Shown here: one piece after another, positions 1 through 8,615 of the stretch | How positions within the stretch are numbered: the stretch's first letter is position 1 | Layout of the letters: each line of letters opens with the position of its first letter | DNA from: BCD1 sp942492125 | GTDB taxonomy: Bacteria; Bacteroidota; Bacteroidia; Chitinophagales; Saprospiraceae | Assembly: GCA_942492125.1 (NCBI GenBank) | Contig: CALODM010000009.1 | Span: 124,001-188,000, forward strand | DNA length: 64,000 nt | Direction: 5' to 3' | Made by a program: the position numbers and the translations under genes | The notes under the pieces: model-generated | The model's input: only the letters and a program-made list of their open reading frames with translations | Told to the model about the DNA's origin: nothing | Databases searched by the model: none

Positions 1-183
1 GAGACCGTTTTTCTGATTGTTGTCGAGAATATTTTGATAAACGCCCGCCTGAGGATGCACTGCTACTGAATCCTGAAGATCAAACGAGCAATCGTATTTG
101 GTTTCAGTAAAAACTTGGTTTTTCTCACAGGAAAGGGTGAAAAGCAGGATCGAAAAAAAAAAACCAGATTTTAAATTATTCAT
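1..183 (-). CDS. Partial lipoprotein, N-terminal 61 residues only
   Basis: The gene starts at 183 on the minus strand and runs off the left edge. The first 19 residues form a lipoprotein-type signal peptide: MNNLKS, then a hydrophobic stretch, ending in TLSC with Cys19 as the likely lipidated residue (a loose Bacteroidota-style lipobox). The visible mature part (EKNQVFTETKYDC onward) resembles no family I can name. It begins one base after the stop codon of the upstream minus-strand gene (185-187), so the two are probably co-transcribed and translationally coupled. The signal peptide contains an uninterrupted run of 11 A on the plus strand (153-163), encoding Gly-Phe-Phe-Phe-Ser, which is a possible slippage site. 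Function unknown. Confidence 0.7.
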   Translation of the reverse strand, partial: MNNLKSGFFFSILLFTLSCEKNQVFTETKYDCSFDLQDSVAVHPQAGVYQNILDNNQKNGL

Positions 184-184
184 T

Positions 185-751
185 TTATTGGATTTTCAGG
201 TTAACACCAAGTTTAAAAAAAGCGTGAGGGATGACCGGAAAGCCATTGGCAAATGGCGTTTCTATGGCAAGCTCCTGACGAATAAATGGTTGAATCCGGG
301 ACTGACCGGCATAACGAAGACCAACCCCGGCGGTAACCAGTCCATGTGGCCTTCCGAATTGGGAGACTTCTTCGAAGTTGCCCGTTTCCGGGTTTTGTTT
401 GTATAACTCCGATGGATAAATGGTATGTAAATAACCAATGCCTAACGGCACATCAGCATAAAGTCCTCCAGCGATTTTAAACGCAAAGAGGTACTCCGCT
501 CTCAGATAAAATCCGGTTTCGACTTTTTCATGGTAAAAACCGCCTGCATAGGCAGCAAAAAAATGGTTGGAGTGTTCTTTTTCCTTACTCCAGAAGGTAA
601 CACCAATCTCTAATCCGGGATGTATCGGGGTATATCGGGTAAACGGGAAAGCAATAGATTCATTCATAACGGCAACGGAAAAATGTTCTATTTTTTGCGC
701 AGCCGCCAGGGTCGCCAACAGCAGGAATGCGAGCAGGATTAAGATCCTCAT
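185..751 (-). CDS. Hypothetical secreted, probably outer-membrane beta-barrel protein
   Basis: The protein has about 188 residues. I chose the ATG at 751 because it places the signal peptide MRILILLAFLLLATLAAAQ directly at the N-terminus; an upstream in-frame ATG at 790 would add 13 residues that look like untranslated leader. After cleavage near AAAQ, the chain alternates short beta-type strands rich in Gly and aromatics (for example AAYAGGFYH, GLYADVPLGIGYLH, AGVGLRYAG) and ends in FKLGVNLKIQ, an aromatic/hydrophobic C-terminal strand typical of outer-membrane barrels. It lies one base upstream of the partial lipoprotein gene, suggesting an envelope operon. The family is not recognised; the barrel call is inferred from composition and strand pattern. 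Confidence 0.65.
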   Translation of the reverse strand: MRILILLAFLLLATLAAAQKIEHFSVAVMNESIAFPFTRYTPIHPGLEIGVTFWSKEKEHSNHFFAAYAGGFYHEKVETGFYLRAEYLFAFKIAGGLYADVPLGIGYLHTIYPSELYKQNPETGNFEEVSQFGRPHGLVTAGVGLRYAGQSRIQPFIRQELAIETPFANGFPVIPHAFFKLGVNLKIQ

Positions 752-879
752 AACTTTATGTTTTAGGTTCACCTTAAAGATGCAATTCAATGCCTTGCCC
801 CCTAATCAAAAGAGAAATATCTTGAAACATTGATTTTCAAAGGATCGCTAATACTTATGGAAAACCCATTATTCCTGCT

Positions 880-887
880 TATTTTTG
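880..887 (+). promoter_or_regulatory. Candidate Bacteroidota -7 element upstream of the EEP gene
   Basis: TATTTTTG fits the TAnnTTTG -7 consensus and lies about 30 bases before the ATG at 917. No clear TTG -33 box is present at the usual distance, so the call is weak. Confidence 0.3.
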
Positions 888-916
888 AACATTGCCATTA
901 ACTAAAAAAAATACCA

Positions 917-1763
917 ATGCGTTTCCAAAAAACAATATTTACAATTATTCTTTTGTCTGTCGCCATTTGTCTGTCAAGCCAAACAGCCAGTTTCATGACC
1001 CTTAACATCCGGTACGACAATCCAAAGGACAAGCCGAACAGCTGGCCGGAACGAAAGGCTGAGATGGTGCTGCTGCTGAATCATTATGAACCAGACATTT
1101 TTGGCATACAGGAAGGTCTTGAGCACCAGGTGAAGTACCTGGATAGTTGTCTCCTCGAATATGCTTATATCGGAGTAGGTCGTGATGATGGAAAAAAAGC
1201 TGGTGAATATTCCGCCATTTTTTATGACAGTACTTCCTTTAAAGTTGTGGAAAATTCGACGTTCTGGCTTTCAGAAACCCCGGAAGAAATCTCCGTCGGC
1301 TGGGATGCATCCATGGAACGCATTTGCACCTACGGATTATTCCAACACAAAAAAAAGCGGACAGCAATGCTGGGTTTTCAATACTCATTTTGATCATATG
1401 GGAGAAGTGGCCAGGGCAAATTCAGCCATACTGATCAATAGAAAAATCCGGCAGCTCAATCAGGAGCACCTGCCTGTCATTGTAATGGGAGATTTTAACG
1501 CCGTTCCCGAAAGCAGGCCCATTCAGGCTTTAACCAATGCTCTTGATGATGCTCAAACTATTGCGGAGCATCCTTTTTACGGACCTGTCGGTACTTTCAA
1601 CGGCTTTTCCGACCAGATCATGGATCGCAGGATCGATTATATTTTCACCAATAAACTCAAGGTATTATCCTACGTACATATCGATGACCGCCGAACAAAC
1701 AACCTTTTTATTTCGGATCACATACCGGTGATGGCAGAAGTGGTATTTTCAAAGGAAGACTAA
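917..1763 (+). pseudogene. Endonuclease/exonuclease/phosphatase family protein, frameshifted
   Basis: Two overlapping frames together encode one EEP-fold protein of about 281 residues, the usual family size. The first (917-1393) has a signal peptide, TLNIRYDNPKD (motif with the conserved Asn) and FGIQEGLEHQ (metal-binding Glu). The second continues with FNTHFDHMG, MGDFNAVPES, DRRIDYIF and SDHIPVMAE, holding the catalytic Asp/Asn/His set. The switch falls at a run of eight A (1349-1356): reading seven A joins HKK to SGQQCWVFNTHFDH exactly, so one extra A breaks the frame. It is either a sequencing error in a homopolymer, a true pseudogene, or a gene rescued by transcriptional slippage. As read, translation stops at 1393 and loses the catalytic C-terminal half. 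The protein would be a secreted phosphodiesterase or nuclease-like hydrolase. Confidence 0.8.
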
Positions 1764-1924
1764 TTCACACTATTGGACATTTGTCCATATATTCCTCCAA
1801 TGAGTTCTTCTATCTTATAAGGTTTGGGGATGTAACTATCCATACCGGCATCATAACATTGGTTGATTTCAGATTTCAACAAACTGGCCGTCATAGCGAT
1901 AATAGGTATGGAGATACCTGTTGA
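1760..1924 (-). pseudogene. 3' stub of a response-regulator receiver domain
   Basis: Read on the minus strand, this stretch encodes GISIPIIAMTASLL, then AGMDSYIPKPY and a short tail ending in a TAG stop at 1760-1762. These are the C-terminal hallmarks of a REC domain: the beta4 PIIAMTA segment with the conserved Thr, and the Lys-Pro of beta5/alpha5. Upstream the frame is closed by TGA at 1925-1927, and no beta1 or beta3 segment with the phosphoacceptor Asp exists. It is therefore a remnant, most likely the tail of a hybrid histidine kinase, because a plain regulator would have a DNA-binding domain after REC. The break point coincides with a 57-bp inverted repeat at 1920-1976. Its stop overlaps the EEP stop by three bases. 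Confidence 0.75.
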
Positions 1925-1976
1925 TCAAGCGGTTTATCGAACGGTAAATTACCGGTTGATCGACCGCTGGATCAAC
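1920..1976. repeat. 57-bp imperfect inverted repeat at the receiver-domain break point
   Basis: The left arm starts GTTGATCAAGCGGT and the right arm ends ACCGCTGGATCAAC. Comparing the segment with its own reverse complement, 23 of 28 base pairs match around a single central base, with CGGTAA-A-TTACCG at the core. It lies exactly where the receiver-domain stub loses its reading frame, so it may mark a deletion or insertion scar, or be a REP/MITE-like element. It has no poly-T tail, so it is not an ordinary terminator. Confidence 0.6.
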
Positions 1977-2048
1977 AATCAGGCGTTCATCAAAATTTAT
2001 TCCTAACTTGTCTGACGGAAAGATTTTTATCCTAAAAACTAATTTATC

Positions 2049-2414
2049 ATGGATGTAAATTGGAATACTTCTTATATTAATCCTGAAAACCTGATTGCCA
2101 TTTCCAGGGGAGACGAAATCCGAATGGTAAAATACCTGCGACAGTTTCAGGAGTTGATTCCGGAACGGATAGAACGCCTAAAGGAGCGTTTACAGGCCGA
2201 AGACAGGAAGGTGGTAAGACAGATTTTGCATCAAATGAGTCCCCAACTGGAATTTTTCGGTATTCCGGAAGTAACAGCTCCGATCAGACGCCTGGAATAC
2301 GAATATGAAACCATACCATTGGACCAATTAAAAACGCTCGTTAATAATATACTCGCCCAATTGGATGGAGCTTGTAAGGAGGTGAAAATGATTTTAGAAA
2401 CCAATTTCGAATAA
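2049..2414 (+). CDS. Hpt domain histidine phosphotransfer protein
   Basis: This 121-residue protein is small, helical and soluble, with no signal peptide. His61 lies in ILHQMSPQLEFFGI, which aligns with the phosphoacceptor helix of Hpt domains (His-x-hydrophobic-Lys/Ser-Pro, then a small residue or Gly). Many Bacteroidota Hpt proteins carry this HxxxP variant instead of HKLKG. Hpt proteins relay phosphate between receiver domains of a hybrid kinase and a response regulator. The next gene, eight bases downstream, is a LytTR response regulator, so the pair probably forms one operon. A receiver-domain stub just upstream on the other strand suggests the cognate hybrid kinase was once adjacent. 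Family call is good; partners are inferred. Confidence 0.75.
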   Translation: MDVNWNTSYINPENLIAISRGDEIRMVKYLRQFQELIPERIERLKERLQAEDRKVVRQILHQMSPQLEFFGIPEVTAPIRRLEYEYETIPLDQLKTLVNNILAQLDGACKEVKMILETNFE

Positions 2415-2422
2415 AACATTCT

Positions 2423-3181
2423 ATGTCTTCAAGTAAAATCAGAAGTCTTATTATTGATGACGATCCTTTTATTCAGGATCTGCTAAAGGATAAACTGGGT
2501 CAGTATTTTCCAGAAGTGGAAGTTGTGGGATCAGCTACCAGTGGAGCCAGGGGACTGGAACTGATCGAAGCCCAACAGCCAGATCTCATTTTCCTGGATG
2601 TCGAGATGGCCGACATGACCGGTTTTGAAATGCTCGCCAGGCTCAATGACATCTATTTCCAGACCATCTTCATTACCTCTTACAGCCATTATGCCATCAA
2701 GGCCATCCGTTTTAATGCCCTGGACTATCTGCTCAAACCCATTGACCTGGGCGAATTGAAGCAAGCCATCAAAAGATATAAATCAAATGTCGAAAAAGAT
2801 CGCTTCCCGGATAACATCCAACAGGCGCTGATCAATATGAACACCAAAAAAGTTGCTGATCAGACCTTGATTTTGCAAACGCAGGAAGGCGAATTACGCC
2901 TTGTCCTCAAAAATATAATCCGGGTGGAAGGCGAACGCAATTACAGCTACATCCATCTTGCCAATAGTAAAAAGAAACTGACAACAAAAACCCTGGGCGA
3001 CTTGGAAGAATTGCTTGGAGACAAAGGCTTCTTCAGATGCCACAAATCTCACCTGGTCAATTTTAGTTTCATCAAATCCTACTCCAATAGCACTACAATC
3101 CTGCTTTCAGATGATACGGAGCTTCCTGTTGCCAGGCGTAAAAAAGAAGAATTTAAAGACTGGTATGAAAGCTGGTTGTAG
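2423..3181 (+). CDS. LytTR-family response regulator
   Basis: The protein has 252 residues: a receiver domain (about 5-120) and a LytTR DNA-binding domain (about 150-250). In the receiver, acidic residues Asp12-14, the phosphoacceptor Asp59 (LIFLDVEM), Ser86 in FITSYS and Lys105 in YLLKPID are all in place. The C-terminal part has the LytTR pattern VEGERNYSYIHL followed by FFRCHKSHLVNFSFIKS and LPVARRKKEEF. Such regulators usually respond to LytS-type sensor kinases and bind paired direct repeats upstream of targets. No LytS-type kinase is nearby; instead an Hpt gene precedes it, suggesting a phosphorelay input. The regulon cannot be read from the sequence. Confidence 0.92.
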   Translation: MSSSKIRSLIIDDDPFIQDLLKDKLGQYFPEVEVVGSATSGARGLELIEAQQPDLIFLDVEMADMTGFEMLARLNDIYFQTIFITSYSHYAIKAIRFNALDYLLKPIDLGELKQAIKRYKSNVEKDRFPDNIQQALINMNTKKVADQTLILQTQEGELRLVLKNIIRVEGERNYSYIHLANSKKKLTTKTLGDLEELLGDKGFFRCHKSHLVNFSFIKSYSNSTTILLSDDTELPVARRKKEEFKDWYESWL

Positions 3182-3295
3182 ATTCCCATACCAAAAAGTA
3201 AAATTCCATGAGCACCGGAATTTTAGTTAATTCTGCTTATTTTTACATGTCCTGGAATTATTCGTTTTGATTACGCCTGCTCAAAATACTGCATT

Positions 3296-3598
3296 ATGAA
3301 CAAATACGGACTGCACGGAAAACTCAAGGCCACCGCTGGAAATGCCCGACATCTTGCGGACATCTTATTAGAAGCATCCAGGCTTGTCTCTACTGCAAAA
3401 GGTTTTGGCCTTTATATGGTGAGCCTTGACCAGGAAGACCAGGATGCTGTAATCGTAACTGAAGTTTGGGACTCAAAGGAGGATCACGATAATTCTTTGA
3501 AATCCGCAGAGGTAAAAGCCCTAATTGGCAGAGCTATGCCTTTGCTCGCTGAAATGCCCAAAGGAGGGCAGGTGTTGGAAGTGTTGAATTTTAACTAA
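3296..3598 (+). CDS. Putative ABM-fold monooxygenase / quinol monooxygenase-like
   Basis: This 100-residue protein has the alpha+beta ferredoxin-like pattern of the antibiotic biosynthesis monooxygenase (ABM, YgiN-like) family: MNKYGLHGKLKATAGN start, a helix LADILLEASRLV, strand GFGLYMVSLD, strand AVIVTEVWDSKEDHDNSL and a C-terminal helix with LIGRAMPLLAE. The EVWDSKEDHDNSLKS segment is the most family-like part. Members act as homodimers, on quinols or polyketides, or have no known substrate. It stands alone between the LytTR regulator and the GH20 gene, with a 58-base gap to the latter. Substrate unknown. Confidence 0.75.
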   Translation: MNKYGLHGKLKATAGNARHLADILLEASRLVSTAKGFGLYMVSLDQEDQDAVIVTEVWDSKEDHDNSLKSAEVKALIGRAMPLLAEMPKGGQVLEVLNFN

Positions 3599-3656
3599 GA
3601 AATAACCCATCTCTAAACCATTAAACCCGGATTTTTGAGCATACTTAAAAATACTT

Positions 3657-6344
3657 ATGAATACCAATAAACTCCTATTGATCCTGTCCTTTGCATTTTT
3701 CCAAATTCCTGTTTTCGCCCAACTTAATTTAATTCCCCAGCCTCAAAAAGCAGAACAGCAAAAAGGGTTTTTTGAGATCAAAAAGAACATTTCCCTGATA
3801 AGCAACTATCCTTCAAACCATCAAAACCAGGCCCTTGTCAAATGGTTTAAAGAATCATTGAATATTGAATTCAGCACCATTCCCAGAATCGCAAAGAACA
3901 ACATCCAGCTATTGAGACAACCGAATCGTTCAGCCTTTAAAACGCTGCTGGAACAAGAAGGTATGGATCCTGATTTTGATCCGGAAAAAGAAGGTTATGT
4001 TCTTCAGGTAACTTCTGGCAATGTGAAAATCATTGCTACTACCCATACTGGTATTTTTTATGGTATTCAAACACTGAAGCAAATCATTTCCGCTAACTCG
4101 ACAGATAATAAGATCCCCTGTTTGGTCATTTACGACAAACCCGACTTCCCCGTACGCGCCTGGCAGGACGATATCAGCCGCGGCCCCATTCCTTCCATGG
4201 AAATGTTAAAAGAACAAATACGACTGATGTCGGCCTATAAGCTCAATTATTTCACCTTATACACGGAACACACCTTTAAACTGGACAAACATCCGGGCAT
4301 CGCTCCGGAAGACGGCATAACAAAAGAAGAACTTAAAGAACTTACAGACTATGCCCGTAAACACCATGTAACTCTGATAGGTAACTACCAGTCTTTTGGG
4401 CATATGGAAGAGACACTTTCACACCCGGACTACAAACACCTCGCGGAAAATGACCACATCATTTCTCCGGCCATGGAGGAATCCTACGATTTTCTCCGGG
4501 ATGTTTATTCGGAGATCGTCCCGGTTTATGACGGTCCGTTTTTCAATATTAACTGCGATGAAACCTTCGGGCTTGGTGAAGGCAAATCAAAAGCGATGGT
4601 GGAAGAACTGGGGATAGACGGTGTTTACCTGTATCACATCAACCGGTTGAATGACCTTTTGAAGCCTTACGGCAAAAGCATCCTCATGTGGGGCGATATT
4701 GCCAGTAATCACCCAAAGATTGTAAAAGAATTACCCAAAGACATTACGGTCATTGCCTGGGGGTATCATGCCGCCAAAAACTTTGATAGCTCGATAACCC
4801 CGATCACAGATACCGGACTCAACTTCTGGGTGGCTCCGGGCGTGAGTTGCTGGCGCAATGTTTATCCGGACCTGAATACTGCCAGGATCAATATTTTTAA
4901 TTTCGTTCGCGACGGGTATAAGCACAAAGCATCTGGTGTTCTCAACACGACCTGGGACGACGATGGCTTCAACCTGTTTCAAAACAACTGGCATGGCCTT
5001 ACATGGGGTGCTGAAGTAAGCTGGAATGCTCCTGATCCGGATTTATCGGAAGATGATTCCGAAAAAGAAATGGAAGAGCGATACCGTATTTTCAACAAAA
5101 CTTTTGACCGGACATTTTATGGATTAAAAGTTGGTTCTCTTACCGAAAAAATGATCGAACTCGCCTCATTGAGTAAGGGGGGCGTAAAAAATATTTTCAT
5201 CAATCAACGGTTTTTTGAGCCTGTTTTCCCTATTCATGCTGAATATGTCCATGGATCGAAAAAAAGGGAGTACCAGGAGGAGTTGAACCAATTGAAAAAT
5301 CTAAAAAAAGCAGTTGAGATAATTTCCCGAAAAACAAACCGAAACCAGCAAAGCATCGAAAATCTCTTATTCGCTATACGTCAGGTAAAATTCACACTAA
5401 AAAAGAACCTGCTGAGGATTAATGTTCACGAATTCATAAACGGAAAGCAAAACGTATCTGCTTCCGGGTTGAAACAAGCTATCGAAAATCTGGCCAAAGA
5501 AGGCGTCGAACTTAAAACAACCTATGCGCAATTGTGGCTCAAAGAAAACCGAAACTGGTGGCTGGAGGTGAACATGCGGAAATACGATGAACTGATTCGG
5601 GGAATTGAAGATCTTGAAGGGTATTGTTTTATCAAAGCCCATCATGAACTTTCTGAAAAAGGCAGGAAAATTTCCATCGAACCGCTATTTAAAGGTAAAC
5701 CTGTTTATTATGAGACCGATAAAACCGAGGTCTCTGCAAAGTCAAAAAGATACACCGGGCCATTTTATATAAATAGTGATGCCAAAATTGCGGCCAGAGT
5801 GATCCAGGACGGAAAAAGCTATCCAGTGGTTATGGACAGCCTGGTTTTTCATAAAGCCATTGGCAAACTTACCCGATTAAATGCGGTGCCGAGTAATTAT
5901 CACCCCAGTTATGACGGTGGAGGCCAGATGGCTTTACTGGATGGCAAGTTCGGCGATCCGAAAGATTTGAGAAGTGGCCGGTGGCAGGGATTCTCCGGTC
6001 AGAACATTGATATAGAAATAGACCTGGGAGAAGGAACAAGCCTCCATAATTTTGCCATGGGTTGTTTTCAAAACACCCATTCCTGGGTGATCCTGCCTAA
6101 AAATGTACAGATATACGGCAAAAACACCACCCTTGAAAATTATCGGCTGATCAAAACCATTGATCACTCCATCAGTCCGAAGGAAGGCGGATCATTCAAA
6201 TATATTTTTAAAGCAGACCTGAGCGGATTAAATGTCCGCTATATCAAAGTGGTAGCGGAATGGTACGGGAAACTACCTGAATGGCACCATGCGGGGTCCC
6301 AATACGATTCGATGTTGTTTGCCGATGAAATTGTTATTGAATAA
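3657..6344 (+). CDS. Glycoside hydrolase family 20-type beta-N-acetylhexosaminidase
   Basis: The 895-residue protein begins with a signal peptide (cleavage after PVFAQ). Residues about 25-155 form the zincin-like N-terminal domain usual in GH20 (EGYVLQVTSGNVKIIATTHT, IFYGIQTLKQI). The TIM barrel follows: VRAWQDDISRGPIP, LNYFTLYTEH, LIGNYQSFGHMEE and INCDETFGLGEGK, with Asp301-Glu302 as the catalytic pair (Asp to position the acetamido group, Glu as acid). The stretch around 500-640 is helical. The final 150 residues (GRWQGFSGQNIDIEIDLGE, IKVVAEWYG) look like a discoidin/F5-8C-type sugar-binding module. It probably acts in the periplasm or outside, releasing N-acetylhexosamines from chitin, peptidoglycan or host-type glycans. 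Substrate specificity is not visible. Confidence 0.85.
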   Translation: MNTNKLLLILSFAFFQIPVFAQLNLIPQPQKAEQQKGFFEIKKNISLISNYPSNHQNQALVKWFKESLNIEFSTIPRIAKNNIQLLRQPNRSAFKTLLEQEGMDPDFDPEKEGYVLQVTSGNVKIIATTHTGIFYGIQTLKQIISANSTDNKIPCLVIYDKPDFPVRAWQDDISRGPIPSMEMLKEQIRLMSAYKLNYFTLYTEHTFKLDKHPGIAPEDGITKEELKELTDYARKHHVTLIGNYQSFGHMEETLSHPDYKHLAENDHIISPAMEESYDFLRDVYSEIVPVYDGPFFNINCDETFGLGEGKSKAMVEELGIDGVYLYHINRLNDLLKPYGKSILMWGDIASNHPKIVKELPKDITVIAWGYHAAKNFDSSITPITDTGLNFWVAPGVSCWRNVYPDLNTARINIFNFVRDGYKHKASGVLNTTWDDDGFNLFQNNWHGLTWGAEVSWNAPDPDLSEDDSEKEMEERYRIFNKTFDRTFYGLKVGSLTEKMIELASLSKGGVKNIFINQRFFEPVFPIHAEYVHGSKKREYQEELNQLKNLKKAVEIISRKTNRNQQSIENLLFAIRQVKFTLKKNLLRINVHEFINGKQNVSASGLKQAIENLAKEGVELKTTYAQLWLKENRNWWLEVNMRKYDELIRGIEDLEGYCFIKAHHELSEKGRKISIEPLFKGKPVYYETDKTEVSAKSKRYTGPFYINSDAKIAARVIQDGKSYPVVMDSLVFHKAIGKLTRLNAVPSNYHPSYDGGGQMALLDGKFGDPKDLRSGRWQGFSGQNIDIEIDLGEGTSLHNFAMGCFQNTHSWVILPKNVQIYGKNTTLENYRLIKTIDHSISPKEGGSFKYIFKADLSGLNVRYIKVVAEWYGKLPEWHHAGSQYDSMLFADEIVIE

Positions 6345-6546
6345 CGTAAACCTGACTTTTATCAGGACCAAAAAAGAAATCGATAGTTATCAGGAAGCAT
6401 ACTTTTTCTCCTGTAATGCGTTTGATTAAAATAGCCAAAATGCTTATGAATGATTATGACTTGCCCCATGACAAAGACCGTATCCGAATAAACAAATATA
6501 TTAGAGCCTGGAAACAATTACAAATACTTAAAACTTCTTAATCAAG

Positions 6547-7818
6547 ATGAAAAAATTATTGCTCTTTATTATCCCGATAGTCCTGTTCAGCTGCAACCGC
6601 AAAGCTGTTGACTGGGGCATCTATCAAAAAAATATTGAACGAACTTCCGTGGCCGATTATCCAGAAATATCAAATCCAAAAATTCTCTGGAAAACAGAAA
6701 TCGGTATCCAGGGGTACCTGAACAATTCCATCGTTATAGGCAAAATGGTTTATGTTGGCAGTTCCGGGCTGGTACACAACAAAAGTGACCGTAAAGACGG
6801 CATCTACTGCCTTAATGCTCAAACCGGGCAAATCATCTGGCATCACAAAACCCCTAATGATGCCTGTGGGGTAGCTTATTCGGATGGTATAGTGATTTCT
6901 ACCGGAGATGACGGATATCTCCGGGGCATTAATGCAGCAAGCGGAAAACAGGTCTGGGAACTCAACCGGAGAGGTCCTTTATATTCCCAGCCACTCATCA
7001 TTTCAGGCAAAGTATTTGCAGGGGATGCTTCTGGTAGTTTACTCGCAGTTGAAGCAGCTACGGGCAAGTTATTGTGGCAAACAAAATTAACCAGTTCAAA
7101 CGTCCGTGGCGGGTTATCTTCTGATGGTAAAAAGATCTTCGCTGCCTTTGTAGACGGAACTGTTGCTGCACTAGATATGGACGGGAAAAAAGTATGGGAA
7201 ACTCAATGCGATCGCAAAAGCTTTTATGACAACTCCCGGGAACCTGCAGAGATCTATGCTACCCCTACCGTCGCCGGTGATAAACTCATCATTCCTTATA
7301 TACGGGATACCTATTATGACTTTCCGGCAATTCAGGCATTGGATAAAAATACCGGAAAACTACTCTGGGAAGCCACTGATAAAAGTGAAACGGGCATTTC
7401 ACACGGCAACATCCGTAGTTCGGTAGCTGTCTGGAAAGATTTCCTATTGTATGGCAACCCTTATTCCAACCTGCTCATTGCGCTTAAGGCCAATGATGGC
7501 ACCTATGCCTGGAGCGTGCCTATGGGAGTAGAGACCTGGCCACACTGGCCCTCGCCTGTTGTCACAAAAGACATGCTTTACATGGGCAGGAACGACGGTG
7601 GTTTTTACGCTGTCAATTTAATGGAAAAGGCGCTTGCCTGGGAGTTGTATCTCGGTAAAAGCTCGGATGCCGGTGATATGAAAAACGTCGAAGGCAAAAG
7701 TCGGGGTGACTGGAAACCAGCGTATGGTGAATCCATTTATGCAACAGCCTCTATTGCCAAATCCGGAACCATTTTTATTGGCTCCGGAGATGGATGGCTT
7801 TATGCTATTGGAAAGTGA
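6547..7818 (+). CDS. PQQ-like beta-propeller repeat lipoprotein
   Basis: The 423-residue protein has a lipoprotein signal with a good lipobox (LFSC, Cys16). The rest is a series of PQQ/BamB-type propeller blades, each with a G-x-x-x-W pattern: GQIIWHHKT, GKQVWELNRRG, GKLLWQTK, GKKVWETQ, GKLLWEATD, GTYAWSVP and ALAWELYLG, ending with a blade that closes on GWLYAIGK. The blade count fits seven or eight. BamB itself is shorter and belongs to the outer-membrane assembly complex; this protein has no bam neighbours and lacks the residues of PQQ dehydrogenases, so a general binding or scaffolding role at a membrane is all that can be inferred. A bidirectional terminator lies just downstream. Confidence 0.85.
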   Translation: MKKLLLFIIPIVLFSCNRKAVDWGIYQKNIERTSVADYPEISNPKILWKTEIGIQGYLNNSIVIGKMVYVGSSGLVHNKSDRKDGIYCLNAQTGQIIWHHKTPNDACGVAYSDGIVISTGDDGYLRGINAASGKQVWELNRRGPLYSQPLIISGKVFAGDASGSLLAVEAATGKLLWQTKLTSSNVRGGLSSDGKKIFAAFVDGTVAALDMDGKKVWETQCDRKSFYDNSREPAEIYATPTVAGDKLIIPYIRDTYYDFPAIQALDKNTGKLLWEATDKSETGISHGNIRSSVAVWKDFLLYGNPYSNLLIALKANDGTYAWSVPMGVETWPHWPSPVVTKDMLYMGRNDGGFYAVNLMEKALAWELYLGKSSDAGDMKNVEGKSRGDWKPAYGESIYATASIAKSGTIFIGSGDGWLYAIGK

Positions 7819-7852
7819 TGAAACGCTTAATACTTTAATTTTTTCATTTAGA

Positions 7853-7885
7853 AACCCCGCCTGCTGATCCTCAGCAGGCGGGGTT
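7853..7885. terminator. Bidirectional intrinsic terminator
   Basis: A perfect 15-bp stem (AACCCCGCCTGCTGA with its complement) and a three-base loop lie between the convergent propeller gene (ends 7818) and MORN gene (ends 7932). T-rich sequence follows on the plus side and AAA/T-rich sequence on the other, so it can serve both genes. Confidence 0.85.
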
Positions 7886-7931
7886 ATTATTTTGCAGTTC
7901 ATACCTCAAGCCTTCAGCATATAAATATGGT

Positions 7932-8615
7932 TTAATTATGCAAAATAATCTCCCAATCCCCCGGTTCATTGATTACAAAATTGAAAACTACCTCGTATTG
8001 AGCTGTACGGAGTTTATTGTAGGTCAAGTACATGATTTTGCAGGTAAAGGGAAAATCCTCGATGTTTTCATACCCATAGGCATCAGCCAAAAAAACCTGG
8101 TTTCCTTTATCTCCGAATATTCTGAAATCCTGAATGCCGTTGTTGTTCGTTCCATTTTGCATAACTTTAATATGCACCCGGTCTCCGTCCTTGATCTTGC
8201 GCACCGTATATCGGTCCACCCCTCTGACCATTCCAATCTGATAAGGTTTTACCACAATCGGGCCTACATATTTATCATTTTTCCATTTCCCCACAGTCAC
8301 GGTATCACGGCCATCAATCTGGAAAGCATATTTACCTTCTCCATGTTTCATCCCCTTTTTCCATCCACCTGAATAAAAGGAGCCATCCGCAAAATAGCAG
8401 GTTCCGTTACCGTGAGGATATCCTTTTTTGAAGTGGCCATTATAGGTATCCTTGCCCACAGCCATACCTTTGCCATGAGCCAACCCGTTTTCACATTTCC
8501 CCTCATAGGTTCCTTTGAGGTTGGTAGCTTTTACCCGGCATTTTTTCTGCCCCATTAATGGAACACACAACAGAAATGCCAAAAACAACATTGATAAAGT
8601 TTTGAAATTTTTCAT
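7932..8615 (-). CDS. Secreted MORN-repeat protein
   Basis: About 227 residues from the ATG at 8615; an upstream ATG at 8633 adds six residues ahead of a good signal peptide (MKNFKTLSMLFLAFLLCVPL). The first half contains consecutive MORN repeats: GTYEGKCENGLAHGKG, DTYNGHFKKGYPHGNG, FYSGGWKKGMKHGEG and VGKWKNDKYVG, each with the Y-x-G-x(5-6)-G-x-G pattern. The second half (about 120-227) is a separate beta-rich domain ending in GDWEIILHN that I do not recognise. MORN repeats usually bind lipids or proteins; in bacteria their role is mostly unknown. The gene is convergent with the propeller lipoprotein and stands alone. Confidence 0.8.
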   Translation of the reverse strand: MKNFKTLSMLFLAFLLCVPLMGQKKCRVKATNLKGTYEGKCENGLAHGKGMAVGKDTYNGHFKKGYPHGNGTCYFADGSFYSGGWKKGMKHGEGKYAFQIDGRDTVTVGKWKNDKYVGPIVVKPYQIGMVRGVDRYTVRKIKDGDRVHIKVMQNGTNNNGIQDFRIFGDKGNQVFLADAYGYENIEDFPFTCKIMYLTYNKLRTAQYEVVFNFVINEPGDWEIILHN

